Shown here: in pieces, positions 25,100 to 36,800 of the stretch | How positions within the stretch are numbered: position 1 is the first letter of the stretch | Layout of the letters: each line of letters begins with the position of its first letter | From: Chalciporus piperatus | Taxonomy: Eukaryota > Basidiomycota > Agaricomycetes > Boletales > Boletaceae | Reading direction: 5' to 3' | Length of the DNA stretch: 64,000 nt | NCBI GenBank assembly: GCA_038093975.1 | Contig: JBBPTG010000045.1 | Coordinates: 107,985-171,984, forward strand | Translations under genes and position numbers: made by a program | Notes under the pieces: generated by a model | The model's database searches: none | What the model was told of the DNA's origin: nothing | The model's input: only the letters and a program-made list of their open reading frames with translations

Positions 25100-26131
25100 T
25101 TGGACGGGGCCTTGAAATAAAATAACGAGGGAAGTGATTGCGGGGAGCTGAATGCGAGAAATAAGTGACGAAATGAGGTTCAACGATCCAGATGTTATCT
25201 TTAACTCATGCAGGTTCGGGAAGACCAGCAGATAAACAGAGGACTTCAACGGATCTTCTCGAAATGACACTGCACTCGGGGCGAACGACAACAAGGTCAA
25301 GGATGGCATGCGCGAACTGAGGAGGAGTGCGTCCGTATCAAGGTTTTATGGGGACAGTCCACGATCTGAAGGATTGTCCAGGGAAAGATATGATGAGATG
25401 TGGTTTGGTTGAGGTCTATTTGGGAATCCCTTCTACCCATAGGGAGTTTACGCTGATGCTTTTCACGTTTGGAAAGATCTCACCGAGTGGACAGAGGATA
25501 TCCGTGAGCGGAGAAACGTCGACAAATGAAAGGCGAGCTCAATCAACGGCGACGCATCCGGACGGGGAACCAACAGCAAAAGTTGGTAATCTCGCCAGCG
25601 ACGCATCCGGACGGGGAACCAACAGCAAAAGTTGGTAATCTCGCCATTCCAGCAGATATCCCACATTTGGAAAGAGTAATTTGGTCTCAGGTGTATTGCA
25701 AACCGCCATGATAGCCTCCTGGTCGAGACGCCAGCGTGAGCTTGGCATGAAGAGTAAACGCCAGACACGACGTGTATAACTTCGAACTCGGTTTCTTGAA
25801 GCGGTCGAGTGAACGAGTAACTTGAACACTGTGAAGGAGTCGCATCCCACCATAATCAGTGAGTTTTGCGAGACGAAAGACAAGATGACGTGCCCTCGAA
25901 GTTGGTGCACAGCCGACGAGATACATCAAGAAGACCCGTTGTTAGTGTGTCAAGTCGTGCAAATCCATCCAGAGTACGTCTAGCGCGGGCTCTTTGAATA
26001 ATTGAATGCCCGACATGTTCTGGCTAGCGTAGCTAGAGTCCGGTTGTAGACGTATGATGGTCCTGAGGGCAGATATATTCAGAAGAATTTCTTCGATATA
26101 AGATGGATGAAAAGCAGTGCAGTCGTAAGTT
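25100..26131 (-). pseudogene. Decayed F-box/LRR-type gene
   Basis: Pieces typical of agaricomycete F-box proteins occur in the correct order on the minus strand but in different frames. First comes FKEPALDVLWMDLHDLTH (around 25960-26020), then YTRRVWRLLF with LLFPNVGYLLEW (about 25640-25790), then a leucine-rich segment LVFPNLHELKITSGSLN (about 25170-25230). Stops and frame changes separate them and no short intron removes all of these. A perfect 49-bp tandem duplication (25549-25646) lies inside the middle block; because 49 is not a multiple of three it shifts the frame. F-box proteins recruit substrates to SCF ubiquitin ligases. The gene is probably dead; a heavily spliced live gene cannot be fully excluded. 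Confidence 0.45.
25549..25646. repeat. Perfect 49-bp tandem duplication
   Basis: Two identical copies lie head to tail at 25549-25597 and 25598-25646, each beginning GCGACGCATCCGGACGGGGA and ending AATCTCGCCA. No mismatch separates them, so the duplication is recent. It sits inside an F-box-like reading frame and breaks it. Confidence 0.95.
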
Positions 26132-26273
26132 TTAGGAGACTTAACCATAATGGGAAATGGTATTGACCTAGAAACTAATTGACGTCATCGAGCAAGCTCT
26201 CGAGACAGAATCGTGAACCCGCTCGAACTCCCAAGTCTCACAAAGTCAGATACGTGCAAAATATCACAACATC

Positions 26274-26879
26274 ATGAACAACAAGCTTAAACCTCCTCCA
26301 GCTCCCGGACCACGATTCGGGGTGAGCATTTCTGTTCTCCGACCATTTCGAGAGACTAAGTTCGACTGAAGACCCTCTTCGGCGGAATGGCGGTTGTAGC
26401 CACCGGGATGGCTGCGTGGTGGTACGGATTGTTACGCCATCAGTCACGAAAAGACGAGCGTGGCGAGTACAACACTTGTTCGTCCCTGCATTCATGGACC
26501 ATTCGAACGACGAGTTGATTTCTTGCACATAGGGGAATATCGCATCCTGCAAGCTCAAGCCCCCGCAGAGAACGCAGAAAGACCTGCTACGTTGCGCACA
26601 AGCATGTCAACCCCGGGCAACTCGTCTTCTGCGCCTGGCCCACCCGCACCCGGAACGCTCGCCACACGCGCAGATGTAGGCGGAGCGAATTCTTCACAAG
26701 CTCGTGCCGATAGGGCGGTCCCGGACACTCCTCAGACCAAAGCAGGGAGATCATATGGTAATGCAGGTCCAAGAGCAGGACCTGAGCCAACCCCACAGCG
26801 TACCAGGGACGACGACGATAGGATCTACACCAAGGCACCACAATACGTAGATGACTATGACGAACATAAGAAACATTAG
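26274..26879 (+). CDS. Small single-pass membrane protein with hydrophilic tail
   Basis: Exons 26274-26321, 26372-26477 and 26533-26879 encode 166 aa. A proline-rich start MNNKLKPPPAPGPRFG leads into one hydrophobic segment (about residues 18-36, LFGGMAVVATGMAAWWYGLL). A charged stretch RHQSRKDERGEYNTWEYRILQ follows, then a long low-complexity tail rich in A, P, G and S that ends in HKKH. The layout of a short basic N-terminus, one membrane helix and a NTWEYR block suggests a mitochondrial inner-membrane or other organelle protein. I do not recognise the family. All three exons are phase-compatible and remove stops present in the unspliced frame, which supports expression. It is followed in tandem by another small membrane-protein gene. 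Confidence 0.6.
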
Positions 26880-26975
26880 TCTGTAACGTTGGCGCAAGGT
26901 TTTTGAACGGAAGGACATGCGTATCTTGCAGTAAACATCGAACAGCAATGACATCATGCCCAGCATGTCTGCCCC

Positions 26976-26984
26976 TATAAAAAG
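26976..26984 (+). promoter_or_regulatory. TATA box
   Basis: The sequence TATAAAAAG lies 74 bp before the ATG at 27058 and is the first good TATA element upstream of it. It is consistent with a transcription start about 30 bp downstream. It supports 27058 as the start codon of the next small gene. Confidence 0.5.
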
Positions 26985-27057
26985 CTAGGAGTCGGCCCTC
27001 AACACATCCACCAAACAGAGAACTTGCCTCTGAGCCATTCAACAACACACAGCCGTC

Positions 27058-27428
27058 ATGCGTCCATCTTCTATTTATCGTCAGTCCCAACCTGAAAACT
27101 CCTTCTCTTCTCGTTACTGGCATAATCAGCCTGGGAGAAACAAATTTGTGCGCATACTAGTTTGTTTTTGAGAAGCTCTCACCATTGACGAATCTCTCGC
27201 ACCAGCTGATAGCGACCACCGCTATCATCGCCGCGACAACGCTCGCTTATTATTGGGGATATCAGGATGTAGACAAGAGACACAGCCCTGAGCGTGAGCG
27301 TGAACGTGAGTATCGCCGACTTTGGCCACCTCCCATCACAAGATGTTCTAGGAGGGAGTGAACTAAAAACTGAACGTTCACCAGGCGCGGCTGCTAGCTT
27401 GAACACTGCTGGAGAGAAGCGACGCTGA
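27058..27428 (+). CDS. Very small single-pass membrane protein (77 aa)
   Basis: Exons 27058-27147, 27206-27305 and 27385-27428 encode 77 aa in one frame. A polar N-terminus rich in Q, N, S and R precedes a single hydrophobic segment (about residues 31-48, LIATTAIIAATTLAYYWGY). It is followed by the highly charged QDVDKRHSPERERER and a short tail ending AGEKRR. The pattern resembles small mitochondrial or ER membrane subunits, but I do not recognise a named family. Its 3' end faces that of the Pwp2 gene with about 200 bp between stop codons. The gene model depends on a 58-nt intron with donor GTGCGC; an alternative donor GTCAGT at 27080 breaks the frame. Confidence 0.5.
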
Positions 27429-27634
27429 AGGACAGAAGCCGTCGTTAATGGAGTGGCCACCACTCACGGAGGCCGAGTCACTAATTTCTGGTCATCTTCG
27501 AAAGGACAAAACGATATTGAAATTATGTCAATACATTCGATACTTTCTACCCCCTCTGTAGCGACTATGCTGTCTGGAAAGAGCCAGGATTTGTGCATTT
27601 TAGTTCAGGATTTGAAAATCTTGCCTAAGAATCC

Positions 27635-30539
27635 TCATGCAGCACTCGTTTGCCTCGCCTTTGATTGGTCGATCAAGTAGTAAAGCGTAGATGTGTTCTC
27701 ATCACATCTAACTCTCCGTTGAGCGTACGAATTATCACGAAAGAAACGAAACTCACAGGCAGGATATCGATTGTTGGACATCCCCTAGCGCCTTTTGCGC
27801 AGCACGAAGCATGGGTGCAAACTCCCCATTTCTATCTCTCAAATACCGACCGTGAGACATGAAAACCGCCTGGATCCACAGCAGATCGAACTCCAGATGC
27901 GGACTCTTTTCGAGATGCTCTGAAATAAACTGCAACAGCCCGGAGACGTATACCACGGGAACTTGTCGTGCGACCAAACGCACGTCGCTTCGCGGAATGC
28001 TCTCGTAGACTCGCTGCATGATGGGTTTCTCGTTAAGTCTGAAAGCGAGAACGAGTGCCTTGAGGAACTGCTTCTCCGCGAGTGTGTCGAGGACGCTCTG
28101 TGGAGTGAGGTCGATGGTAAGATCGAAAGGATCGAACGCGAGGGTATCGTCCAGGGAATAGATGAGTAGCCCTTCCGTACTTGCTGCGGCCCATGCGCGA
28201 CCCGTGGGCGAAAACCGAACACATTTCGTTCGTGCTTCCTGGCGATACTTCCGAACGGACATATCCCCAGCACCCCGTGAAGCACCCGGCAAGGTCGTGT
28301 CCATCCGATCTTCCAAATCGCTTGCGTCACCCCGATCGTCGATCAGATCGGTGTTGATCCCTGCACTGTTCACCTTCCGGCTATCCAGGAACTCCTCCGT
28401 CCCGTCCAGTGAAAGGTTTTCGGAGATTTGGAACTTCTTGAGGAGAACCCCTTCCCGAGCGTCGTACAAGACGACATATTTGCTGTTCCCTCCTGTGAGG
28501 ATGCATGTACCGTCGGCAGTATAAGCCATGCTGGTAAACGTTTTGGTAGAAGAACTATTTGCGGCCGAGACCCTGTCATCGGCTTTCCGTCCTCCAGAGA
28601 TGTCCTTGCGCCCATCGATCAGATTCGTCTGCTTGCCCGAACGAACATCAAAGAAGGTAATCTGGCCATTGAGCGTCGACGCCGCGATCTCGGCCCCATC
28701 TGGGCGGAAAGCAACCGATAAAACGTCCGATGAAAGAGTGAGGGTCTCGCAAGCACGAGATCGACCGAAAACACTCCATACTCGTACGGTCTTGTCCCAA
28801 GAACCGCTGGCAAGTTGATTTGCCCCCGAAGGACAGAAGGCGAGCGATGATATAGGTGCCTCGTGACCGGAAAGGACATCTAGAAGTTTTCCCGTTTGCA
28901 CGGACCACAAAAACACCTCAAAGGAATCTGTGGACCCTGCTGCAACTACTTCTCCTGACGGGTCAACGGCGAGTGCCGAAAATTGGGCGGGAGACGGGGA
29001 TGTGAAGGTACGAAAGTTGCGATAACGAACGAGGTCGAAAGCCCGCACGGTACCATCAAGGGAAGCAGAGAAAAGAATGGAGCCTTGTTTGGCAAACGTC
29101 ACGTCCATAATGGGTGCCGTGTGCTCTGAGAAGGTTACGAAGCAGAACCCTGAATGAACCGACCAAACTTTGACCTTGCCATCATCACCCCCTGTGGCGA
29201 TTGTTTGTCCATCAGGTGCATAGGCGAGCGTGTTCATATCAAAGTAATGTCCTTGCTGCTTGAGAATATACGATTCCGACTGCCATTCCCAGACAAGGAG
29301 TTGGCCAAGCTTTCGTGCGCCAAAGGCGAGCCACTCTCCCGATGATGATATTGCCACAGAAGATATTTTTTCCTGCGAAATGCTGAGCGTGTGTATGTTT
29401 GTGAACTGGGGCATTTCCCAGAGGCCAAAGACGCCCGTGGACAAGCCAACAACAAGGAGATTGGATGGTGGATGGAACGTCGTGCAAACGACTCTGGTGT
29501 TTGGGAGGTTGAAGTAATTCCGCTCCTGAACGCCCCACCGAGTCATGGCAATGGAATCGGAATCGGTGGATGATGTAGGTACGACCGCTGCATCGTCGTC
29601 GTTGTCCGTATCTTCTGTCGCCTTTGCCTTCCACGTGAATACCGCACCATCACGGCTGACGGTATATATCTTCAAAAGAGTGAGATTTCGAGCCACGAGA
29701 ATGCATAACGACCTACGGCTTTTCCCTTGGACGAGAAGTAGGCACCAATCACGGCGTCACGGTGACCTGCGAATGTTTTGGGGCGGAAACCCTCCAGTGG
29801 GTTGAGGGTGAACAATCTAGCTGTCATGTCACGGGATGTCGTGATGAAGCATCTTCGTTTCGCAGATTAAGTCCCAAACAAGACGATAGACTGTATCCGA
29901 CCAACTCACGTTGAATCTGGGGACCAGCGAATGCTCAAAACTTCATCATGGTGCCCGGTGTAAGTCCGGTGAAGCACGAAGGGAGCAAATTCACGAGCAA
30001 GATGGTTCGGAGTGCGCCAGACCTGCACATGGGAATCGTGCGTCACGGCGATGTATCTGTAATGGTGCTAGTCAGGGCGGATCCAAAGGTCCGGATGGTC
30101 ACAGATACTTACTTTCCATCCGGCGAGAATTGTACATCCTTCGCAGGTTTTTGGAAGTTGAAATGATGAAGAACGGCACCGCGGTTAAAGTTGACGAGTA
30201 AGGCGCGACCGTCTTCATCGACTGAGATGAGAAGACTCGAGTCGGGTGAGAGGGAGATGACCGCTATGTTTTTCCTGTTCTCAAAAGGGAGCGTGCGGGA
30301 CTTGTTGCTGTAGAAATAGGTCGATAACAAGGTGAGGAAGGATCCGAGAAGGCTCACTTGACGAGATCGAACACGGCAACGCGATTTCCGACCGGACTCA
30401 GCAAACTATTCCCATCCGGAGTGAACAGGACATTTCCCTGTCTATACACAGTTCCGCAGATATTTGAGAACTGGATAACAGTCTCAGAAGACGAGGTCTT
30501 TCAAGTCGATCTAATACGCACCTGATAGTTGGCCTTCAT
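27635..30539 (-). CDS. PWP2: Periodic tryptophan protein 2 (UTP-B subunit of the SSU processome)
   Basis: Exons 30539-30522, 30470-30358, 30307-30113, 30056-29910, 29852-29717, 29669-27757 and 27707-27635 encode 864 aa, close to the usual Pwp2 size. The N-terminus MKANYQFSNICGTVYRQGN with SPVGNRVAVFDL is diagnostic. Two seven-blade WD40 propellers follow, with clear blades such as ATGGDDGKVKVWSVHSGFC, SASLDGTVRAFDL and ASGSWDKTVRVWSV. The C-terminal Utp12 domain is marked by LAEKQFLKALVLAFRLNE and EHLEKSPHLEFDLLWIQA. Pwp2 (Utp1) binds U3 snoRNA-containing pre-ribosomes in the nucleolus and is needed for early 18S rRNA processing. The first coding exon is only 18 nt. The last 24 residues come from a separate 3' exon; without that splice the frame stops after SISCL. 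Confidence 0.97.
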
Positions 30540-31004
30540 GGGCAGCAGTAAAATGTGCACAGCCACATAGTCCCGCCGGACCTTAGGTCAGCATCAAGTC
30601 TTGATTAATTTCTCGTGCTCATTCATCCATTCTCTGAATTGTATCAATCTTCTGTATCGCTCCAAAACTTCTAGTTGATATCATGGAGCAATACCGAGGA
30701 TCAATAATCGCTTGAAGGTTATAATTCTCCTGTTATGACCCTTTTCTAGGCTCGATGATGCCTTGAGGCACAGGACTTCAATGTGCCCGGCTCTCGTTAT
30801 CACCGCTGGAAGGGTAATTCACCCGCTGCGCCACACTGATCACGATAATGACAGTAGGCCTCGAACCAACGAAATTAATCATGTGTTCAACGGCGAATAG
30901 GTCAACTACACCTTCGAAATATTACAGCAAAACTCGAGCAGGTATCTACGGTTCAGAATGTGAGGTTAAGTAGAGTACAAGTCGTAAACGGGTCGTGTCG
31001 TTGC
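30540..31004. other. Promoter region of PWP2
   Basis: These 465 bp lie between the Pwp2 start and the stop of the next minus-strand gene. Two stretches look tRNA-like at first sight (GGCGCAGCGGGTGA and GGTTCGAGGCC on the minus strand) but are in the wrong order for a tRNA. No ORF of note was found. Confidence 0.35.
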
Positions 31005-32170
31005 TTATAACATCGAGCAGGTACTCGTCAAGCCACCGAATACGGTCCCCGGAGAAGCGTCGCGGATAGCTGGCTGTTGACGGTAGGAATGGCCATCAAC
31101 GGGCTGAGGAACTGTCGTAATAGATGGTTCAGCTACGCAGCTACATCGCGTTGATTGAGAACACTTACCCCGTGTGTTGCTGTGATGGGCGCAGCGTCGG
31201 TGCCAAAAAGAAAACATTCACTGTGATCCACATCCAGAGCCTCAATCTGGAGGGTGAGCGGAGGAGGTGCCTTGCTCCTCAACCTCCAAAAAGGGGCAAC
31301 CTGCTCCAAAGGCTCGTCGTCCCAAGGAGCAGCCGGTTCCTGCAACGCCTTGAAAGGCACCCGATCTCCCCGCTTATCAGGAGGGGGAATCGAGAACTCC
31401 TCGTCGGAATCGGAGGTGTCTGCAGAGCTCGCGTACGACAGCTGTGTTGCCTCGTGTTCGTCCATGTTGTTGCTGGGTTCCTGGAGATCCTCCTGTGGGA
31501 GGTGACTGTATGCCACTGGCGGCCAGGTGTACACGAACTTTGCTTCCTCGGCCGCCCTCGTCTCTTTGAGACCGCTTACCCACTTCTTCGGCTGGATCGC
31601 CTCGAACGCGGCCTCGTCCACTTCAGTGATTGCCACGTTCTTCCATGGCTTCTCTTTGGAAGGGAAACCATTGGAGAACGAGGACTCTGCTGCGTCGGCG
31701 TAACTACGAGGGCTGTTGGAGTTGTGGCGCGGCGAGCTACCAGCACCCGAGGTGAGAGGCTTGACATCGACTTGATTGGCCCCGGTTCCGCTGGTGCAGC
31801 GTGAAGGTTTGCGGGCGTAATGCCCGAGAAAGGGTTTGAATTGACCGGTCTTTGGATGGAGGACGGTGGCATCATTGTTAAAGGAAAAGACGTGCGGTCC
31901 GGTGATCCATATGGAGCTGAAGAGGCTGTCAAGGTAAAAGTCTTGGGTTGGCGGGGACTGTCAGACGTGGTCAGCGGTGAAGGTATTGTGGCGAGGGTTT
32001 CATGGACTTACTGCCATATGTGGGGAGTTGTCTTTGCTGGGACGGTCCACAGATGTGGCATGTGCTTTGGCGCGTCCATTGCCTTGAGGTGGGAGGGGAA
32101 CGGAACGCAGGGGGACTGTGGAAGTGGTCAAGGAATAGGACATTGTGGGCGCGGACACAGATGGTGGCAT
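31005..32170 (-). CDS. Uncharacterised fungal protein, serine/proline-rich
   Basis: Exons 32170-32012, 31957-31169 and 31103-31005 encode 348 aa with good splice sites and no internal stops. I recognise no domain. The most ordered-looking parts are TQDFYLDSLFSSIWITGPHV (about residues 57-76), HPKTGQFKPFLGHYAR, and KPWKNVAITEVDEAAFEAIQ with PKKWVSGLK in the middle. Acidic serine clusters such as SSADTSDSDEEFSIPPP look like casein-kinase-2 sites. There are no membrane segments or signal peptide. The gene is transcribed in the same direction as Pwp2 and lies 465 bp upstream of it. A regulatory or adaptor protein is possible, but no function is claimed. Confidence 0.65.
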
Positions 32171-33661
32171 AGGTGCGTAGAGTCCGTCGAATATCTGTGA
32201 TCACGTCTGATGGGTGTGTGTTCAGTGTATTGCTGGAATACCGGAAATGACGTCGAGCAGAATGCGTTAGCAAGTTCGCGCGGAGGAGAATGCAAGAGAG
32301 CGTTGCGATATCACAAAACAGATACAACACTGGATACCAGCTGAGGCGAGGTAGAGTGGCTTGGTTGTGGCGGCTGGTCGAAGTGCGAATTCAAGTTGGT
32401 AGTTGGTCCAAGCAGGGGGAATGCCTAATTTATACTACGCGTCAGAGTGTGCCACTCCGACGCGACGCGGCTGAGGCATGAACTCGAGGCAGCCTCGTGA
32501 AGTCTTCCTTTGTGGGGTGAACCGTGACACCGTCGGCCGCATATAAATAGTTTCCCGCCTTTGTGTGTGGTGGAACGTGTTGTTGTTCCTCGCGGTTTTC
32601 ATTAACAGCATAGTCTATCACATTCGAATGGCTGTTCCACGATCGTCCACGACCCTGGGCCTGAAATTAATAATGATACAGTCGACTCCCTCATAACACA
32701 TACCTTGGATAGCCCATACTCCCCTATAACCCATACTAGCATTTGGTCTCCCACTATTTTACCTCTCCGATAACACATACTCCGAGGGGGTATGTTATGA
32801 GGGAGTCAACCGTAGTGATTAGAACATCGCACCGAAGATCTTATACCTCGCGTCAAACTGTGAGCACCACTGGACAAGGTGGAAAGACAACCCGAAGTTA
32901 TCACTTAGGCTGTGGCGTGTTCGCCGGAGGTGCCGCATCGATCTCTCAGGCCTTTCCCATAGCTCTGCGGACCAGCCGGGATGCAGTCAGTGAAGAACAA
33001 AGCAGAATCGTGTATCATATGAGGATCATGAATCAGGCACACTTCGCTGGCACGGGCAGCGGCTTTGCCCTTTGTCGCATAACTGTGTGATGGGGCCAAC
33101 GTGATGGAAAAGGCTCGGACATGAAATGTGAATGAATAGGTTGTGAGTGCAAGCTAAGTGACATGGGTGCCGTACAAGGACATCCGAGAATCGTGATCGG
33201 TAACGTGTCGTGATCAGTGAACATGGTCAGATAGGCGAAGCAAGCTTAGATTTGACAAAACTGACAGTCTGACACTTGTCAGGAATGCATCGCGCTTATC
33301 GACGCGCAAAGGATGTATGCAAGGTGGTCGCCCACTGGTCGCCCCCCTCGTAGACCCAGCAACAGTCAAGAGATGTCAAGTAAAGACTCATCGATGAGGT
33401 ACAGCTTGAATTTGACTAGGCACGATCCACACGGAACCTCGAAACCGACGTGACGGTGCAATATGTCGAGTTGGTTACAGAGACATCGTATGTCTAGAAC
33501 AAAGTCCAGACAAATGATAATAAAAAAATGTCGGGCGTTGTCAAGGTCGTGGTCGATCCCTTGTCAATGTCACTTGCGTAGACCCTGGGAACGGGGTATG
33601 AAAAGCGCCAGTAGCGAAAACAAAAAACAAGGGTCAAGTCAAAAAAAAACGAGGTGTATCA
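32171..33661. other. Intergenic region containing a MITE-like element
   Basis: This 1.5-kb gap carries the promoter of the uncharacterised gene on its left and a 134-bp inverted-repeat element at 32679-32812. A TATA-like TATAAATAG at 32542-32550 has no recognised gene behind it. No convincing ORF was seen. Confidence 0.35.
32679..32812. mobile_element. MITE-like element with pogo-type inverted ends
   Basis: The left end CAGTCGACTCCCTCATAACA and the right end, read in reverse complement as CGGTTGACTCCCTCATAACA, match at 17 of 20 positions. Both ends abut a TA dinucleotide (32677-32678 and 32813-32814), as expected for a TA target-site duplication of the Tc1/mariner-pogo superfamily. The 134-bp interior has no ORF but repeats the ATAACACATAC/ATAACCCATAC word. 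It is too short to code for a transposase, so it would move only with help from an autonomous relative. I know of no named family. Confidence 0.65.
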
Positions 33662-33871
33662 CTATGACGAGTACTGACCGGAGCCCTGTTCCCGCAGACG
33701 GTCCTCTTCTTCATGTCGCTGCCTTCGTCGATCTGTCAGCACCTTTTTGACATAGATGAAACCCGCGCCGCCAGCCAGGACTAAACCACCTATACGCATA
33801 AACTTCACTAAGCTCAACACAGGACACTGCTCGGGCACCCTAAGTAGACGGACCACTTGTCGTTCAAACAT
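33662..33871 (-). CDS. Small predicted membrane protein, model uncertain
   Basis: An uninterrupted 69-codon ORF runs from ATG 33871 to 33662. It holds one hydrophobic segment (about residues 23-42, KFMRIGGLVLAGGAGFIYV) followed by a strongly charged helix LTDRRRQRHEEEDRLREQGS. This layout is shared with many short organelle membrane proteins. I do not recognise the family. A donor-like GTCAGT near the C-terminus could splice to a CCCAG acceptor about 100 bp further on and replace the last five residues. Upstream exons are also possible, because sequence before the ATG stays open in one frame. Real coding status is moderately likely. Confidence 0.4.
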   Translation of the reverse strand: MFERQVVRLLRVPEQCPVLSLVKFMRIGGLVLAGGAGFIYVKKVLTDRRRQRHEEEDRLREQGSGQYSS

Positions 33872-36800
33872 GTTCTTCTTTCAGGTCTCAGCGGGCGTCG
33901 GAGGCTTGGTGCCCGGATTGGTTTGCACTTCGGAAGCGATTCTGACGCGAAGTAGACAGGCTTGATGGAATCACGAACTGCTGTCCACCCCAGATCACGA
34001 AGATGGGAATTGTGCAGGGGAAGCACGAAGGAATATGGCAAGTTTGCAAGAATTGGGGAGCATTATGGCAAGGTCCATTCCCACGGTCGTGAATAGGGCG
34101 AATGCCGACAACCGTAGCCAAACCGTAGCGAGTTAGAACTCAAGCATCATGGACGACTGCCAAGGCCATAGCTGTCTTTCCTCGTTTCCATGACAGACTG
34201 AAACCTTTCGAGAAAAGTTTCACGATATGTTCTGTTCTCCCTATTAGATCTCACTCAGCGAAGGATCGTTTTGTCATCCGACGAAGGAAGATGCAACCAA
34301 CCCTCAAGCTCAAATTCACCCTCTTGAATTGATCGATGTCATTGTCAAGAAATCGTCTCAGCTTTCGAATTTGAAACTGATCATGTGGGTGAGTAGCTTT
34401 CAGGGTTCGTTGTACCCACAAACACGGCTATGTCAGGATCCACGTCTCATAGAGTTCCATGGCTCTCCCCCATTCACCGCGGAGCATGGTCCCAACAGTA
34501 ATTTGTTCAAGACTTCCGCGACCGGCGATCTTCGATAAGACTGACATTTGAATGGAACCAAATATTCAGCCTCGAGGCACTGCAGGTGCGCGGTTTGCCG
34601 ACTCGCCTCAAGCTATTTGGGGACCAGAGTGATTGCCCTATGCCATTCAATTCCTTGATGGTCCGTCTGAAACCCATTTGACTATCTAGGTGCATACGTT
34701 CGAATCGATCAAGTCCACATCACCAAGTAAGCCATCCTTAAGCTCAAGGTTAAACCGCCATTGCACCTACTCGGTTCCCCACTACGATTTACAAACCCGA
34801 ATCGCTGTCTTTATATTTGGTGGCACTAAGCTCTATCCGATCCGTCCAACCAAAGTTACCAAACTGACACACGGATGAAATTCTTCGCACAACGTTCCCT
34901 CGATGGGCTGACCTTCACAACTGGGGTAAGTAATTCAAATCAAACCACGTTTTTACTACATACTTATCTTGGCGGTATCGCCCAAGGATTTGACCATGAT
35001 GCCACATGAGCATGTCCCGAGGAAACAGGAACTTAGGAAATTCTTCCCCCACTTACCATGTTTGTAGCAGTGCTGCTCAGGAACGGGGGACCAGTGGGGT
35101 GCTTTCGTTTGGCGCTGGTACCCACCCATGATTCCGGCTATGCAATGGCTGCGGGTACTTACATGTCGGTACACGTCAGGCCGTGATCGGTTGATCGCTC
35201 CATATGACTGCAAGGCTTTGTAGAGTCGGAAGTTACGATTCTCCCTTTCATGTTAGGAGTGGTCGTGTGCGACTCTGTCAACCAAGCGTTCTCACCGAGC
35301 GAGCATGAATCGATACTCCTGGTTTCCATGGTGTCCCCCAGCACCTACCTAGTACTTGCTGAGACTTTCACACAGAAGTCATAGTATTCCAGATTTTCGA
35401 CGAGTCGTCGCATGTGAACAATGCGTCAGGGGAAAGTCACCCTGACAATACATTATTCACTTTGAACACCGACGTTTACACCTCGCTCGTATGGTTTGAT
35501 TGCAAGGAACGAACTCGTGTGTTTTACTTTCGATAGATCGCTGCTACTTGCCGAGGTTTGGATCGACTCGTGTTCTGACGGCATCCCGAACTTCGGCCGC
35601 TTCACTGCCCCGGGTGAGTTTCAGTCTGAACCCCACTTTCCACAATCGCGAGGCCGCTGTGAGCGGACCACTATCCTGGGTGTAGAATGCACTTTGAGTG
35701 AACTGCGAGACCGTCGTAACCCCGTGATGTTTATTTACCCTCCATCACGCATCAGGAGATTGCCATGACTGGAGATACTTGGCTAGCTTGGTGGCTTCAA
35801 GGGGGAGCAAGTCTGCCACTTCTCGTCACCCTTCTCACCACATAACGTTCCTCGACGCTCAATCTAATATAACCAAGTCACGGTACCGGTTCATTTGACG
35901 GAAATGCTTCGTACTTGACGCGATCGTAGTAGGGTATGTCGACCACCTCGGTCATTGGTTGGACAAGTCCGGTGACCGGCGACACCACACTGATCATGCG
36001 ACCAAATAACCAAGCAGTGCAGTGGAAAGTTTCATTCATTTGACCATCTATCTCCGCAGTACAGTAAGAAGTTAACTTTGAACACGGCCGAGTTTGAGGG
36101 ACCCCTTACGCTATGTCATCAAACGCCAGCGAAATTGATGGGGGTGGAACTTTGCGGTGGATGACAAGTGTATGAGTGATACGAGTGGGCAAGGGTAGAT
36201 GGATTGAAATTCGTGTGGACAATCGTACCCGCAAAACATAATCGGCGATTCGGATGAGACTCTACGAGGAAAGCTATGGGGCTACCCTATTTAGAGTGCA
36301 CTCGGGAAGTCGTCTGAGAGGTCTAGAGTCTAGACCCATCTTTACGTCAGTGCTTCTTGGATTGGATGTGGCAAGTGAGTGTTGCTTCAGATGGAAGCGC
36401 GGGGACCTCCTGACGAGAAAGGCCATTAAGATTTGGCATGATATAGGGGCGTTGTGAACGGCGAAGAGTGGCAACGTTCCACACGTCGAGCGCGTTGCGC
36501 CGTGATTTCGCAAACCGAGACAGCTCAACCAACATGAATGACCCCGAAATAAAAGGTCTGTTTCATAGACAGCGACAATGGACATCCGTTATAGCTTTAT
36601 GAAACGGCTTACAAGGTCACTGGTAGCTGAGCGCCGCTGAGCCATGCCAGTGGATCAAAATTAGACCGGGCGAGACAGCGTTCTCATGGGGAAGCCAAGC
36701 TGGACTCGAATGGGATGACGTCGTTTCCAAAGAAACCCAATCGAGCGGGTCGAACGTGCTGGAAACGAGTGAGCCAGGGCTCCGGCTCATCAAGATAAGT

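Noticed and set aside
30770..30870. tRNA-like A-box and B-box words upstream of PWP2
   Set aside because: On the minus strand the GGTTCGAGG word comes before, not after, the GGCGCAGCGGG word, and no acceptor stem or anticodon arm forms around either.
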